DNA of 64,000 nucleotides, taken from the NCBI GenBank assembly GCA_003526375.1, contig DPDG01000116.1, positions 6,067-70,066 of the forward strand, written 5' to 3'. The notes under the pieces were generated by a model. It was not told the DNA's origin, did no database searches, and saw nothing but the letters and a program-made list of their open reading frames with translations. Source of the stretch: Lentisphaeria bacterium (lineage in GTDB: Bacteria; Verrucomicrobiota; Lentisphaeria; Victivallales; UBA1829). The position numbers and the translations under genes are program-made. Shown in pieces: positions 17,029 to 27,144 of the stretch. How positions within the stretch are numbered: the stretch's first letter is position 1; every line of letters starts with the position of its first letter.

Positions 17029-19842
17029 ATGAAAACAGCATATCTTCTGTTGCTGATGTTCTGCGGAACGGCATATTCCGGCAATCCTCTTGCCGTTTAC
17101 AACGAGGACAATCTGATCCGCTCCGATTATTTCCGGCCGCTGGTGTCGTTTTACAATGCAAAGACCCTCTGGCAGCCTCACAAAAAACAGAAATTCGAGA
17201 TCCTTGACCATACCCTCGTCATGAAAGCCGGGGAAAAAAGCAATTCAGCCGGGCTTCCGGTTCCGATTGCTTATTCGACGGCGGAAGCATTCGATGTCTC
17301 CTTTGCTTACAAGGCGGACGGCAGATGCTCCTTCGCCATGACATTCGGGCACATGGAAAAATATACACCGAAAAGCGTCAGCCGCAGCTTGCCGCCGTCA
17401 TCGAAATGGAAGGACTTCAAAATACGGATTCCCAAAAGCCCCCGTGCCATGAGCGCCGCCCTGACATTCTACTGCAGCGGGGAAAATGCGGCATTCTCAC
17501 TGAAAGACCTGGTTGTCAGAGAGGTGGAGCCGGTTTCAGAATCGGGCAGGAAACTGTATCTGAACGGCAAAGAATGCGAGGCGATCTACTGGGCGCCGGG
17601 CGATACGGCAAACAGCTATTATGACCGGAAAGCGGCTCAAATGCTCCGGTTCGCCCTGTTCCGGACTGGCGGAAAACTCATCCCCGTAAAGAAAGCCGTA
17701 ACGGAATCGGATTACAGAACAAATGCTGTCTTCATCGGAACTGCGGCTGAGAAGTGCGGACTTCTGGCAAAAAAAGAAATTTCTTCCGTCAAAGAGGGCG
17801 GCTATGTCATGAAATTGACCGGAAATAAACTCGCAATAGCGGGAAAACGTCCCGGCGGAGTCTTTCTCGGAGTGGTCGATCTGCTGGAACGCATGGGCAT
17901 TTCCTATCTGGCAACCGACCTTTTCACAAAGCCTCACGGAAACACTCTTGCGTTAAAGGAATTTGTACAGTCCAGAAATCCGGCGGTGCCGATGCGTCTT
18001 CAGGACACTCTGCGCTATCTGCGCCCGGAACTGCGCGGATATTCTCCCCATGAGGAATTCGCAAATTATCGTATCATCAACTCTTTTGAAGGAGCATGCC
18101 ACAGCGTGACCAGCCTGCTTTCCATTGCGGAATTCGGAAAAACAAAACCGGAATTTTTCGCACTTCAGGCGGACGGCAAACGCATGCCGCCCGATACGAA
18201 TGCCGCAGTCGTCCAATACTGCATGAGCAATACGGAACTGACCAGCCTGCTGGCGGAACGTCTGATCGAAGTCATGAAAGCAGACCCTTACTCGACTTAT
18301 TACCCGTTTCAGCCGGGCGACGGCGCTGGAAGATTCTGTCGCTGCCAAGAGTGCGAAAAAATGGGAAGCGCCACGGATCGGCTGCTGGCATGGACAAACC
18401 GCGTAGCGGAGAAAACCTCCAGAGTCTTTCCTGAAAAGAAACTGCTGACATTCTCCTATGTTGACACTTACGAGCCGCCGGTCAAGGTACTGCCGCATAA
18501 AAACGTCTATGTGGAATACTGCCCCTACCATCCGGAAGTCTGGGGCAGCCAGATCTATTACGGTCATGAATACAATAAAACCGGAAAAGAATATATGAGC
18601 GCATGGGAAAAACGGATTCCGGATCAGATGGCGGCATTCACTTATCCGGTCAACTATGCGGAAATCCAGAATGTCTGGCCCGCATTCCATGCAAATTGCG
18701 AATTCAGCAAGCGTTATGCGCGCAATCGTTACCGGGTCGTGGAACACTGTTTCTTTGTCCCGACTTTCGGCAACGGTACCGTCCTCGGAAGCCACAGTTT
18801 CGCCGATCTGAGCATTTACGTGCAGGCACGTCTGCTGATTGACCCGGAAACGGATATCGACTCAATGGTGCACCGCTTCATGAAACACTATTACGGTCCC
18901 GCCGCACCGGCGATGCGCAAGTATTTCGACCTGATTAATGCGGAACCGGAAAAACGGAAATGGAGTCAGAACTGCGAGATGGCACGCAGAGGTTTCGTTA
19001 CACCGGAACTTGCGGCAGAATGTCTGAAATACCTTCATGAAGCAGAGGCAGAAGCCGGACAGACCATGTACCGGAGATATGTCCTGAAAGAGAAACTGCC
19101 GTTGCTCTGGAGCGATCTTACGGACAACTGCCGCGGTACGGGAAAAATTGCAATCCATAACTTCAAAACCTACGCCGCGCGGCTCGCGGAATACTGCAAG
19201 ACATCCAGAGAACTGGGTGTCACCTATGTCAAACCGCAAATTGAACAATGGTTCTGGAACACTGCCGTCTACAAGATCGGTAAGACGAAACCGTGGTATG
19301 ATGATCCCGCAGTCGTCCGCCTGATGGAAAATCCGGAAAAAGCGCTCGGTGCAATGATTCCGAACTGCCAGGAGGCAATTTCCGGCGGATGCCGCATTCC
19401 GGTCAAGGGGCTCCTCGGAGGACAGGAACAACGCTCCAACTGGTTCCGACAGGAAGTCGCACTGTCGAAATGCCTGCGCCGCCCGACCTCCGGTTTCGGT
19501 ACCGTACAGGCGGTTCTGAGACTTGAAAAATCTCCCGGAGACAAAGTCCTGCTGCGCATCAGGGGCATCGACAACGAGAAAAAAGAAAAGGCGCTGATGG
19601 AGCTTCTGGTAAACGGTAAAAATATTTACCGCGGCATTGTCCCGTGGGGAAAACGAGCATGGACCGCGGAGGAATTCACTATTCCCGCAGGGCTGCTCAG
19701 AAAAGGGGAAAACGACATCGTGATCCGCAATATCACGCAGGATACGGAAGTTGACGGACTCGGAGGCGTCAACTTCGCGGCAAAACGGAATTATTTCTGG
19801 GGATGGTTCATGATTGACCGGCTCGATTTCATCATCCGGTAG
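17029..19842 (+). CDS. Secreted multidomain DUF4838 protein (putative glycosidase)
   Basis: The start at 17029 is set by GAGGAG nine bases upstream and by the signal peptide that follows (KTAYLLLLMFCGTAYSG); an earlier in-frame ATG at 16996 lies inside the preceding gene. The ~937-residue protein appears to contain a beta-rich N-terminal module (~20-185), a GH20-N-terminal-like alpha/beta domain (~190-300, with the pattern GGVFLGVVDLLERMGISYLATD), the DUF4838 core (~300-620) with FFALQADGKRMPPDT, YCMSN and a CxCxxC motif (CRCQEC, ~residue 438), then a helical part and a C-terminal beta-module. It is probably a secreted or surface glycan-degrading enzyme. No substrate can be named. It runs to three bases from the converging TolC gene. 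Confidence 0.78.
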   Translation: MKTAYLLLLMFCGTAYSGNPLAVYNEDNLIRSDYFRPLVSFYNAKTLWQPHKKQKFEILDHTLVMKAGEKSNSAGLPVPIAYSTAEAFDVSFAYKADGRCSFAMTFGHMEKYTPKSVSRSLPPSSKWKDFKIRIPKSPRAMSAALTFYCSGENAAFSLKDLVVREVEPVSESGRKLYLNGKECEAIYWAPGDTANSYYDRKAAQMLRFALFRTGGKLIPVKKAVTESDYRTNAVFIGTAAEKCGLLAKKEISSVKEGGYVMKLTGNKLAIAGKRPGGVFLGVVDLLERMGISYLATDLFTKPHGNTLALKEFVQSRNPAVPMRLQDTLRYLRPELRGYSPHEEFANYRIINSFEGACHSVTSLLSIAEFGKTKPEFFALQADGKRMPPDTNAAVVQYCMSNTELTSLLAERLIEVMKADPYSTYYPFQPGDGAGRFCRCQECEKMGSATDRLLAWTNRVAEKTSRVFPEKKLLTFSYVDTYEPPVKVLPHKNVYVEYCPYHPEVWGSQIYYGHEYNKTGKEYMSAWEKRIPDQMAAFTYPVNYAEIQNVWPAFHANCEFSKRYARNRYRVVEHCFFVPTFGNGTVLGSHSFADLSIYVQARLLIDPETDIDSMVHRFMKHYYGPAAPAMRKYFDLINAEPEKRKWSQNCEMARRGFVTPELAAECLKYLHEAEAEAGQTMYRRYVLKEKLPLLWSDLTDNCRGTGKIAIHNFKTYAARLAEYCKTSRELGVTYVKPQIEQWFWNTAVYKIGKTKPWYDDPAVVRLMENPEKALGAMIPNCQEAISGGCRIPVKGLLGGQEQRSNWFRQEVALSKCLRRPTSGFGTVQAVLRLEKSPGDKVLLRIRGIDNEKKEKALMELLVNGKNIYRGIVPWGKRAWTAEEFTIPAGLLRKGENDIVIRNITQDTEVDGLGGVNFAAKRNYFWGWFMIDRLDFIIR

Positions 19843-19845
19843 AAT

Positions 19846-21255
19846 CTATCTGACAGCCGTTCCGTTCGCATGGACAGCCGCGGCAAGCTGTTCATGCGCC
19901 TTGTGGAGTTTGATCACGGCATCGGCAAGCGCCATATTGCTGTGGACAAGATTCGTCTGCGCCTCATTGAGACGCGTCACTTCAATCTCGCCGGCAAGAT
20001 ATTCTTTCATGACAAGCTCGCGCTGTTCCGCCATGAGTTTCTGATTTTCGCGGCAGATTTCCATGATTCTCCGGCTGTATTCGCAATTCGCATAGGCGCT
20101 GCGGACATCGTTCACGACTTTCAGCCAGAGTTCGGCTCCGGCGAGTTCGGAAGCGGTCAGCTCCGAACGTGCCTCACGGATACGGTTATAGCGGATGCCG
20201 CCGTTGAACAGGGTCAGAGACGCCGCGAGCCCATAGTTGAACGAATTGCCCTCCACATAAAAGTTGCCGAATCCGGTCGGGTTGTTCCCCGCATTCTGAG
20301 TTGAATTCGAGCTGTAGCTGTAATTGGTGAAGAGCGATATCACCGGAAGAAAACTGCCGTAGGCACGGTAGAGCTCATACTCGGAAATCTTCAGTTTCTC
20401 CCGATACGCCTTCAGGTCCGGACGGTTCGTAAGGGCAAGATCAAGATAAAGATCGACCGACAGCATCTCCTGTTTCACCGCTTCGGGAATCTCCGGGAAT
20501 GTAATATCCGCCGGCAACTCCCCTCTGACATATCCCATCAGGAGCGCAAGAGTATATCTGGCAAGCTCATAATGGTATTTTGCGGATTCCCTGTTTTCAC
20601 GCGCATTGTTCGCCCTGCCCCGAAAGTTCAGGACCTCGCTGCGAGGAGTCGTCCCCGCACGATATTTGAGTTCCGCCTCGCGCGCCATTTTCGTCTGAAA
20701 CGTGAAATCGGCGTCGGCAATCCGGATCTGGTCGCGGGCAAGCAGAATATCGTTGTAGGCGTAGGCGACCGCGCGGACCAGCAGGCGCCGCGCATTTTCA
20801 TCCAGTTCCTGCTGAATCCTGTGCCCGCGCTTTGCGGAAAGCATGTTGAACTCACGGTTCAGGCCGTCGAACAGAATCCAGTTTGCCTGTACGGTCGTAT
20901 AAGTATAGAACACCTGATCCCTGACCGGCACCGTGGAACCGCCGGAACCGTCATAGAGCTGATCGCCGAGGGCAAAAGACGCACTGATCACCGGAGAATA
21001 CGCACCGAGCGCCTGATAATAACGCATTTTCGCGCTGATCACCGCCTGGTGCGCTTCACGGTAACCCGGATTGTTCGCAAGCGCGATCCTGACGGAATCC
21101 CGAAGCGTAAGTTCTCTGATCTCTTTCAGAAGCCGGGCATCCGGGTCACGTTCCGCCATATTGAAAGAAGTCTCATTGACAAGCGGATGATCCGATACGC
21201 AGGACGACAGAGCCGTCACAAAAAGAAACAATGCTGCTGCAATAAATTTATTCAT
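19846..21255 (-). CDS. TolC-like outer-membrane efflux lipoprotein
   Basis: A 469-residue outer membrane factor of the TolC/NodT type. It starts with a lipoprotein signal (MNKFIAAALFLFVTALSSC, lipobox LSSC, mature N-terminal Cys near 19). The remainder shows two homologous halves of long amphipathic helices with beta-strand pairs; typical sequences are LALTNRPDLKAYREKLKISE and GLAASLTLFNGGIRYNRI. It should form the outer-membrane channel for the divergently encoded MFP-RND pair. A run of G residues (GGGGGG) serves as ribosome site. Its promoter TTGACA-17-TATTCT lies at 21322-21294 on this strand. Confidence 0.88.
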   Translation of the reverse strand: MNKFIAAALFLFVTALSSCVSDHPLVNETSFNMAERDPDARLLKEIRELTLRDSVRIALANNPGYREAHQAVISAKMRYYQALGAYSPVISASFALGDQLYDGSGGSTVPVRDQVFYTYTTVQANWILFDGLNREFNMLSAKRGHRIQQELDENARRLLVRAVAYAYNDILLARDQIRIADADFTFQTKMAREAELKYRAGTTPRSEVLNFRGRANNARENRESAKYHYELARYTLALLMGYVRGELPADITFPEIPEAVKQEMLSVDLYLDLALTNRPDLKAYREKLKISEYELYRAYGSFLPVISLFTNYSYSSNSTQNAGNNPTGFGNFYVEGNSFNYGLAASLTLFNGGIRYNRIREARSELTASELAGAELWLKVVNDVRSAYANCEYSRRIMEICRENQKLMAEQRELVMKEYLAGEIEVTRLNEAQTNLVHSNMALADAVIKLHKAHEQLAAAVHANGTAVR

Positions 21256-21293
21256 AAAACTGCAATCCCCCCGATTTGCTGTTTTCTCTTTTT

Positions 21294-21322
21294 AGAATAC
21301 CACGCCGCAAAACCTTTGTCAA
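21294..21322 (-). promoter_or_regulatory. Promoter of the TolC-like gene
   Basis: On the minus strand TTGACA (21322-21317), 17 bases, then TATTCT (21299-21294), about 40 bases ahead of the ATG. A strong match to the sigma70 consensus in the -35 element. Confidence 0.6.
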
Positions 21323-21403
21323 GAGACGATATGAAAAAAATTCCGGAACCCGACCGGTCCGTCGGAATCATCCAACATCGTCCGATTTTTTTCAAAACTT
21401 CTC

Positions 21404-21432
21404 TGGACAAATCGATTTCCGCGAGTTATAGT
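21404..21432 (+). promoter_or_regulatory. Promoter of the MFP-RND efflux operon
   Basis: TGGACA (21404-21409), 17 bases, TATAGT (21427-21432), about 50 bases before the ATG of the fusion protein. It is back to back with the TolC promoter, and the ~80 bases between them would suit a shared regulator; no regulator gene is adjacent. Confidence 0.55.
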
Positions 21433-21481
21433 GAAAGAAACAATCAAAAAGCTGAAATCCGTTTTCGGGGGGGAATGGAAT

Positions 21482-22579
21482 ATGCGCACCATCACACTGT
21501 TTCTTTTATTGTGCCTGCTCACAGCCTGTGAAAAAAAGCCGGAAGCATCGAATCTGTCCGACCTGACTCTGCCGGTGAAAACCGCATCCGTCACAGAAGG
21601 AATTTACTATCCTTCCAGCCAGATGATCGCACAGGCGAAACCGTTGAAAAGCGTCAATCTGGTGGCGCGGGTCAGCGGCTTTCTGGAACAGCGCAACTTC
21701 ATCGAAGGGTCTTATGTCAAACAGGGAACCCTGCTCTACCTGATCGAACAGAAACCCTATGAAATCGCCTTGAAAAAAAGCCGGTCCAGTCTCGGCATCG
21801 CACAGGCGCGGGCGGAAAATGCACGCCTCAATTTCATGCGTGTCTCCGAACTTTACCGTGAAAAAGTCGCGCCGCCGCAGAAATTCGACAGCGCACGCGC
21901 CTCGAAGCAGGAAGGCGACGCAGAACTTCTGGGCGGAGAGGCGCAGCTTGCCCAGGCGGAACTGAATTTGAGCTACACAAAGATCACCGCCCCGTTCAAC
22001 GGCTGGATCGGGCTCAGCGCCTATGACGTCGGGAATTATATCAGCGCTCCGAGCAGGCCGCTTGCACAGCTCATGTATATTGACTCCATGAGAATCGAAT
22101 TCAATGTCAGCGACAGTTATCTGACGCCGGAAATGCGCAGCCGGCTTCAGGACGGCAAGGCTCCCGGCCTCAGGGTCACGCTTCTGGAGGAGGACGGCTC
22201 CGTCTACCCGCACGAAGGAAAGATCACGTTCTGGAACAACACGATCAACCGCCAGACCGCCACACTCCAGGTGCAGGCGCTCTTTCCGAACAGGGAACAC
22301 CGTCTCATGCCCGGACAGTTCGTCCGGGTACGCCTCACCCGGAAAAAGCCGGTCAAGGTCATCCTGGCGGACAAACTTTCCATCCGCCAGGATCAGACCG
22401 GGCATTTTGTTTATGTCGTCGGGAAAGACGGCAGGGCGGAACTCAAACGCATCAGGACCGGCGCAGACGCCAATGAAAAACAGACGATCGTCACGGAAGG
22501 GCTCGCCGCGGGAGAAAAGACCATCATTTCGGGCAGTCCGCTGTTGAGACAGGGAACCAGAGTGGAGGCGATCCCATGA
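21482..22579 (+). CDS. RND efflux periplasmic adaptor (membrane fusion lipoprotein)
   Basis: A 365-residue HlyD/AcrA-type adaptor. The start at 21482 is chosen because a GGGGGGGA tract stands seven bases ahead and the protein then begins with a lipoprotein signal (RTITLFLLLCLLTAC, lipobox LTAC). The order is barrel-sandwich/lipoyl half (LVARVSGFLEQRNFIEGSYVK), alpha-helical hairpin (~80-140), second lipoyl half (LSYTKITAPFNGWIG), beta-barrel and membrane-proximal domain. It bridges the inner-membrane pump and TolC. The stop overlaps the pump start (ATGA). Confidence 0.92.
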   Translation: MRTITLFLLLCLLTACEKKPEASNLSDLTLPVKTASVTEGIYYPSSQMIAQAKPLKSVNLVARVSGFLEQRNFIEGSYVKQGTLLYLIEQKPYEIALKKSRSSLGIAQARAENARLNFMRVSELYREKVAPPQKFDSARASKQEGDAELLGGEAQLAQAELNLSYTKITAPFNGWIGLSAYDVGNYISAPSRPLAQLMYIDSMRIEFNVSDSYLTPEMRSRLQDGKAPGLRVTLLEEDGSVYPHEGKITFWNNTINRQTATLQVQALFPNREHRLMPGQFVRVRLTRKKPVKVILADKLSIRQDQTGHFVYVVGKDGRAELKRIRTGADANEKQTIVTEGLAAGEKTIISGSPLLRQGTRVEAIP

Positions 22580-25500
22580 ACGGAAATTTCTTCATAGAAC
22601 ATCCCTACCTTTCCATGGTGATCGCAATCGTAATCACACTCTGCGGCGCGATTGCGATCTTCATGCTTCCCGTCTCCCAGTATCCGAATGTGACGCCTCC
22701 GCAGGTTTCGATCACGGCAAGCTACCCCGGAGCCGACGCACAGACACTTCTGCAAACGGTGATCGAGCCGATCGAGGAACAGGTCAACGGCGTGGAAGAC
22801 ATGATCTATATGAGCTCCAATGCGAGCAACTCCGGTTCGGCGAACATCACGGTCACATTCGCAGTCGGAACGGACGGTCAGAAGAACACCCAGAACACAC
22901 AGAGCCGCGTCAACTGGGCGCTTTCACAGCTTCCCGAAGCGGTTCAGCGCGAAGGCGTCATCGTGCAGGAGCAGTCCGGCAATATCCTGCTGGCAATCAC
23001 GCTTGATTCGCCGGACGGCAGTTACGATTCGCTGTTTCTGAGCAATTACGCCGCAATCAATATCGTCAACGAACTCAAACGCATTCCCGGCACTTCGGAG
23101 GTCAAGCTGTTCGGCGGCAGCAATTACGCGATGCGTTTCTGGCTGAACAATGAGAAACTCGCCTCTCTGAATCTCTCGGTCGCGGATGTGATCGACGCAG
23201 TCAAAAGCCAGAATATGCAGGTTTCGGCGGGAGCGCTCGGTGCGGCTCCCGTGCCGAGAAGCGAAAAGTTCCATTATACGGTTCAGACACTCGGCAGGCT
23301 CACGTCGCCGGAGGAATTCGGCAATATCATGATCCGGGTCACGGAGGACGGCGCGCAGGTCAGGCTCAAGGATGTGGCAAAGATTGAAATGGGGGCGGAA
23401 ACTTATGATGTCAGCAGCACGCTGAACAACCGCCCGTCCATCATGATCCTCGTCTATCAGCGGAGCAGCGCAAACGGAATCGAAATATCCAAAGCCTGCC
23501 GCGCCACGCTCGACAGGCTTGCCAGACAATTTCCACCGGGCATGGCGTGTGAAGTCAAATACGATTCCACGAACTTCATCCGGATGAGTATCCGGGACGT
23601 CGTGCAGACGCTGGTCATTGCGATTCTGCTGGTTGCCGGAGTCGTCTATCTTTTCCTTCAGTCATGGCGCATGGCGCTGGTGCCGGTCCTTGCGATTCCG
23701 GTCAGTATCGTAGGCACATTCGCAGCCATGAAACTGCTCGGATTCTCCATCAATCTCGTGACATTGTTCGGGCTCATTCTGGCAATCGGGATTGTGGTGG
23801 ACGATGCAATCATCGTAATCGAAAACGTAAGCCGCCTCATGAAAGAGGAAAAACTCTCGCCGCGGGAGGCGGCGGAAAAGTCCATGCGCCAGATTTCCGG
23901 CGCGATCATGGCGACAACCGCCGTCCTGCTCGCCATGTTCGTCCCGATCTGTTTTCTCGGCGGAATCACGGGAGAACTTTACCGCCAGTTCGGTGTCACG
24001 ATCAGCGTTGCGGTCCTTCTTTCCGCAATCAATGCGCTGACGCTCAGCCCTTCGCTTGCGGCAATCCTGCTCAAGCCCGATGAAACAGCCGGGAACTTCT
24101 TCCTTTTCCGCCGGTTCAACAGCGGCTTTGCGAAATTCGGAAATTTCTACAACGCAACCATCGCAAAAGCCGTCCGTTTTCCGGCAGTCATCCTGACGGC
24201 CTATGCGTTCTTGTCGCTTCTGTTCATCGGACTCTACCTCATCATGCCGGCAGGCTTCATTCCGCCGGAGGACCAGGGGGTGTTCTTCGCCAATGTGCAG
24301 CTACCGTCCAACACCTCCCACGCCCTGACCGACCAGGTTGCCGGAAAAGCAACGGATATCCTGAACGGAATCCCCGGCGTGAAGACAGTGATGTATGCCT
24401 CCGGATTCAATGTCCTGAACATGAATCCCGCCGCCAACAACGCATTCATGCTCGTGGTGCTCGACGACTGGAGTTCACGTTTGAAAAAAGGTCTTCCGAT
24501 AGAAAAGATAACGGAGAATGCCCGGCGCAGGCTGATGGTTCTCCCCGAAGCGTTTTTCATGCTTTTCGAACCGCCGCCCATTCCCGGAATCGGCATGGCG
24601 GGCGGCTTCAATTTCGTCCTTGAAGATCTGAGCGGAACCAATGTGGAAGAACTCCGACGGTACACGGATATCATGGTCGGGGCGGGATTCATGAATCCGC
24701 TGCTCCGGAATGTATTCTGCTCCTGGAATGCGGCGACTTCAAGCGTCTACCTCGAAATCGACCGTGAAAAGGCGCTTCAGCTCGGAGTGAACCTGAACGG
24801 CCTTTACACGATGCTGGAAGGTTCGCTCGGATTCCTTTACATCAACGATTTCAACCGTTTCGGGCAAGTCTACAAAACGGAAGTGCAATCCGCGGAACAG
24901 GCGCGCGACACCGTCGAAAAGATCAAGCGCCTTTATGTGGCGAACCGTCAGGGGGAAATGGTCCCGCTGCCCTCTCTCGTCAAAATACGCAGCAGGGTCG
25001 GGCCTGAGACTCTCGGACGCTACAACATGCGTCTTGCCGCGCAGATTCAGGGTGCACCGGCACCGGGGCTCAGCTCAAAACAGGCAATGGAGGTCATGGA
25101 GGCAATCGCCGCAAAGGTACTCCCGCCGACCATGCAGTATGAGTGGAGCGAAATGTCCTATCAGGAACAGCAGGCGGGCAATCAGGCGCCAGTCGTTTTC
25201 GGGCTCGCGATCCTGTTCATCTTCCTGTTTCTCACGGCGCTTTACGGAAGCTGGCTTCTGCCGCTCTCGGTCATCATGGTAATCCCGCTGGTCATGCCGG
25301 GGGCGCTCGGGCTCCTGCATCTGGCAGGCATCAGCAACAACATTTACACCCAGATCGGGCTGATCCTGCTTTTTGCGATGGCATGCAAGACCGCAATCCT
25401 CATCGTAGACTTCGCCAAACAGCAGCACAGCGAAAACAGAAATGCGGAAGATGCCGCACTGAGTGCCGCAAAGCTCCGTTTCCGCGCCATTCTGATGACT

Positions 25501-25692
25501 TCGCTGGCATTCATATTCGGCACACTCCCTCTCGCCTGCGCGACAGGCCCCGGCGCGGGAAGCCAGCGTTCGATCGGCTGTTCCGTGGTCGGCGGCATGA
25601 GCATCGCCGTCATCACGATTCTTTTCCTGAGCCCGATCTTCTACATGGTCTGCCAGAAACTTCTGGACAAAAGAAAAAAGCCGAGAAACTAA
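22576..25692 (+). CDS. RND multidrug efflux pump (HAE1/AcrB-type)
   Basis: A 1038-residue inner-membrane pump of the hydrophobe/amphiphile efflux class, the normal length for AcrB/MexB homologues. It opens with FIEHPYLSMVIAIVITLCGAIAI, and carries the TM4 proton-relay pair in GIVVDDAIIVIENV and the TM10 lysine in MACKTAILIVDFA. Two large periplasmic loops follow TM1 and TM7. It exports drugs, bile-like detergents or metabolites with the adaptor and TolC-like channel. Its stop overlaps, tail to tail, the stop of the opposing gene at 25689; no terminator separates them. Confidence 0.95.
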   Translation: MNGNFFIEHPYLSMVIAIVITLCGAIAIFMLPVSQYPNVTPPQVSITASYPGADAQTLLQTVIEPIEEQVNGVEDMIYMSSNASNSGSANITVTFAVGTDGQKNTQNTQSRVNWALSQLPEAVQREGVIVQEQSGNILLAITLDSPDGSYDSLFLSNYAAINIVNELKRIPGTSEVKLFGGSNYAMRFWLNNEKLASLNLSVADVIDAVKSQNMQVSAGALGAAPVPRSEKFHYTVQTLGRLTSPEEFGNIMIRVTEDGAQVRLKDVAKIEMGAETYDVSSTLNNRPSIMILVYQRSSANGIEISKACRATLDRLARQFPPGMACEVKYDSTNFIRMSIRDVVQTLVIAILLVAGVVYLFLQSWRMALVPVLAIPVSIVGTFAAMKLLGFSINLVTLFGLILAIGIVVDDAIIVIENVSRLMKEEKLSPREAAEKSMRQISGAIMATTAVLLAMFVPICFLGGITGELYRQFGVTISVAVLLSAINALTLSPSLAAILLKPDETAGNFFLFRRFNSGFAKFGNFYNATIAKAVRFPAVILTAYAFLSLLFIGLYLIMPAGFIPPEDQGVFFANVQLPSNTSHALTDQVAGKATDILNGIPGVKTVMYASGFNVLNMNPAANNAFMLVVLDDWSSRLKKGLPIEKITENARRRLMVLPEAFFMLFEPPPIPGIGMAGGFNFVLEDLSGTNVEELRRYTDIMVGAGFMNPLLRNVFCSWNAATSSVYLEIDREKALQLGVNLNGLYTMLEGSLGFLYINDFNRFGQVYKTEVQSAEQARDTVEKIKRLYVANRQGEMVPLPSLVKIRSRVGPETLGRYNMRLAAQIQGAPAPGLSSKQAMEVMEAIAAKVLPPTMQYEWSEMSYQEQQAGNQAPVVFGLAILFIFLFLTALYGSWLLPLSVIMVIPLVMPGALGLLHLAGISNNIYTQIGLILLFAMACKTAILIVDFAKQQHSENRNAEDAALSAAKLRFRAILMTSLAFIFGTLPLACATGPGAGSQRSIGCSVVGGMSIAVITILFLSPIFYMVCQKLLDKRKKPRN

Positions 25693-26153
25693 TTTTGTTC
25701 CGGAATAAATTCTTCTACTGCGGTTTCTTCCCCGTCCTTCGCAGAAAAACATTCAAAACAGACAGATAGAAAGCCGAGAAGAATTAATCCTGACAACAGA
25801 ATGAAAACAGCACTAAGAACCGCAAAATCCCAGCGTCGTTTCTCATAGCCGGGATATTTTCTTTCAAGCATCCATTTATGGAAAATGAATTCTCCGAAAG
25901 TCCAGGCAAGAAATAACAGCAAAGAGTTCAGACTCAGGAATGCCTCGAAAAGAAAAAGTATAGAATAAACATAAAAAAATGCCATCAGGCATAAGCAAAA
26001 GAGGCTGAAATAACGACGCTTCAGTCCGAGTGCCACATAGTTACGGTAAATGCACCATTCTCCGAAAAGCGGGGACAGCAGCAAGGACCATAGCCATATT
26101 CCTTTCGGAGAAAAAAGTTTTTGCCGGATTTCGATATTGTCCGCCTCACTCAT
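25689..26153 (-). CDS. Small multi-pass membrane protein of unknown function
   Basis: About 154 residues if begun at ATG 26153, which lies within the last codons of hldD (8-base overlap); an upstream extension in the open frame is simply the shadow of hldD. Four hydrophobic segments are clear (LWSLLLSPLFGEWCIYRNYV; YFSLFCLCLMAFFYVYSILFLF; SLLLFLAWTFGEFIF; FAVLSAVFILLSGLILLGFL), ending in an acidic tail. No family is recognised. As the last gene of the phosphatase-lipoprotein-hldD row it may be an envelope protein. Confidence 0.6.
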   Translation of the reverse strand: MSEADNIEIRQKLFSPKGIWLWSLLLSPLFGEWCIYRNYVALGLKRRYFSLFCLCLMAFFYVYSILFLFEAFLSLNSLLLFLAWTFGEFIFHKWMLERKYPGYEKRRWDFAVLSAVFILLSGLILLGFLSVCFECFSAKDGEETAVEEFIPEQN

Positions 26154-27123
26154 CTCCGAGGAACCTGCCCTGCGAGATATAATTCCTGATATAGTCGGCA
26201 ACCGTGTCTTCCAGCGGCGTGACGATATCCGTATAACCTGCATTGCGGATTTTCGCAATGTCCGCGCAGGTGTAATACTGATATTTTCCGCGCAGATGCT
26301 CCGGCATTTCAATGTATTCGATATTCACAGGCTTGTCCAGCGCCTTGAAGACCGCCGCCGCAAGCGAGTTCCATGTCTCGGCGCGGCCGCTGCCGATGTT
26401 GTAGATGCCGTGGCAACGGTTTTCAAGGAGGAACATCACCATTTTCACCGCGTCTTTCACATAGATGAAATCGCGTTTCTGTTCGCCGTCGGCATATTCG
26501 CTCCGGTATGACTTGAAAAGTCCGACCTTTCCGGTATCGCGAATCTGCTCGTAGGCACGGCAGACCACACTGCGCATTTCCGCCTTGTGGAGCTCGTTCG
26601 GGCCGAACACATTCGTATATTTCACGCCCGTAATCTTGGAAAGAAGCCCCTGACGCCTCGCCCACAGGTCGAACATCTGTTTGGAATAACCGTACATATT
26701 CATCGGGCGCAGTTCCTCGATATGCTCCTCATCATCCACATAACCGTGTTCGCCGTCGCCGTAAGTCGCCGCGCTCGAAGCATAAAGGAAGCGCACGTTA
26801 TGCGAAACGGAGTACAGAGCCAGCGTCTTGGTGTATTCAAAGTTATTGCCGATCAGATAAGTCGCATCTTTTTCCGTGGTGGAGGAACAGGCTCCCATGT
26901 GCAGAATACACTCCACATCACGCGGCAGGGCTCCCGCCAGAAGACGTTCGTAAAAGACATCCTTCTCCATATAGTCGGCATAGCTGAGGGCACGGAGATT
27001 CTTCCATTTTTCGGAGGTTCCGAGATGATCCACCGCCAGAATGTCGTCAATGCCCATCCGGTTCAGTTTCCAGATCAGAGCGCTTCCGATCAATCCCGCC
27101 GCACCAGTCACAATATACTTCAT
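26146..27123 (-). CDS. hldD: ADP-L-glycero-D-manno-heptose-6-epimerase
   Basis: A 325-residue extended short-chain dehydrogenase/epimerase. The NAD(P)-binding start is YIVTGAAGLIGSALIWKLN (Leu where most have Phe), with SSAATYG and the catalytic YGYSK (Tyr-x-x-x-Lys), and a characteristic NVFGPNELHKAEMRSV. HldD makes the L-glycero-heptose precursor of the LPS inner core, so an LPS-bearing outer membrane is implied. It follows the small lipoprotein by 21 bases and overlaps the next membrane-protein gene. Length and motifs are normal for HldD. Confidence 0.93.
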   Translation of the reverse strand: MKYIVTGAAGLIGSALIWKLNRMGIDDILAVDHLGTSEKWKNLRALSYADYMEKDVFYERLLAGALPRDVECILHMGACSSTTEKDATYLIGNNFEYTKTLALYSVSHNVRFLYASSAATYGDGEHGYVDDEEHIEELRPMNMYGYSKQMFDLWARRQGLLSKITGVKYTNVFGPNELHKAEMRSVVCRAYEQIRDTGKVGLFKSYRSEYADGEQKRDFIYVKDAVKMVMFLLENRCHGIYNIGSGRAETWNSLAAAVFKALDKPVNIEYIEMPEHLRGKYQYYTCADIAKIRNAGYTDIVTPLEDTVADYIRNYISQGRFLGDE

Positions 27124-27144
27124 ATTTCCGCCTTTCCCTTAAAA

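Noticed and set aside
19843..19845. Terminator between the converging DUF4838 and TolC genes
   Set aside because: Only three bases separate the two stop codons and no hairpin with T-tract is visible around them.
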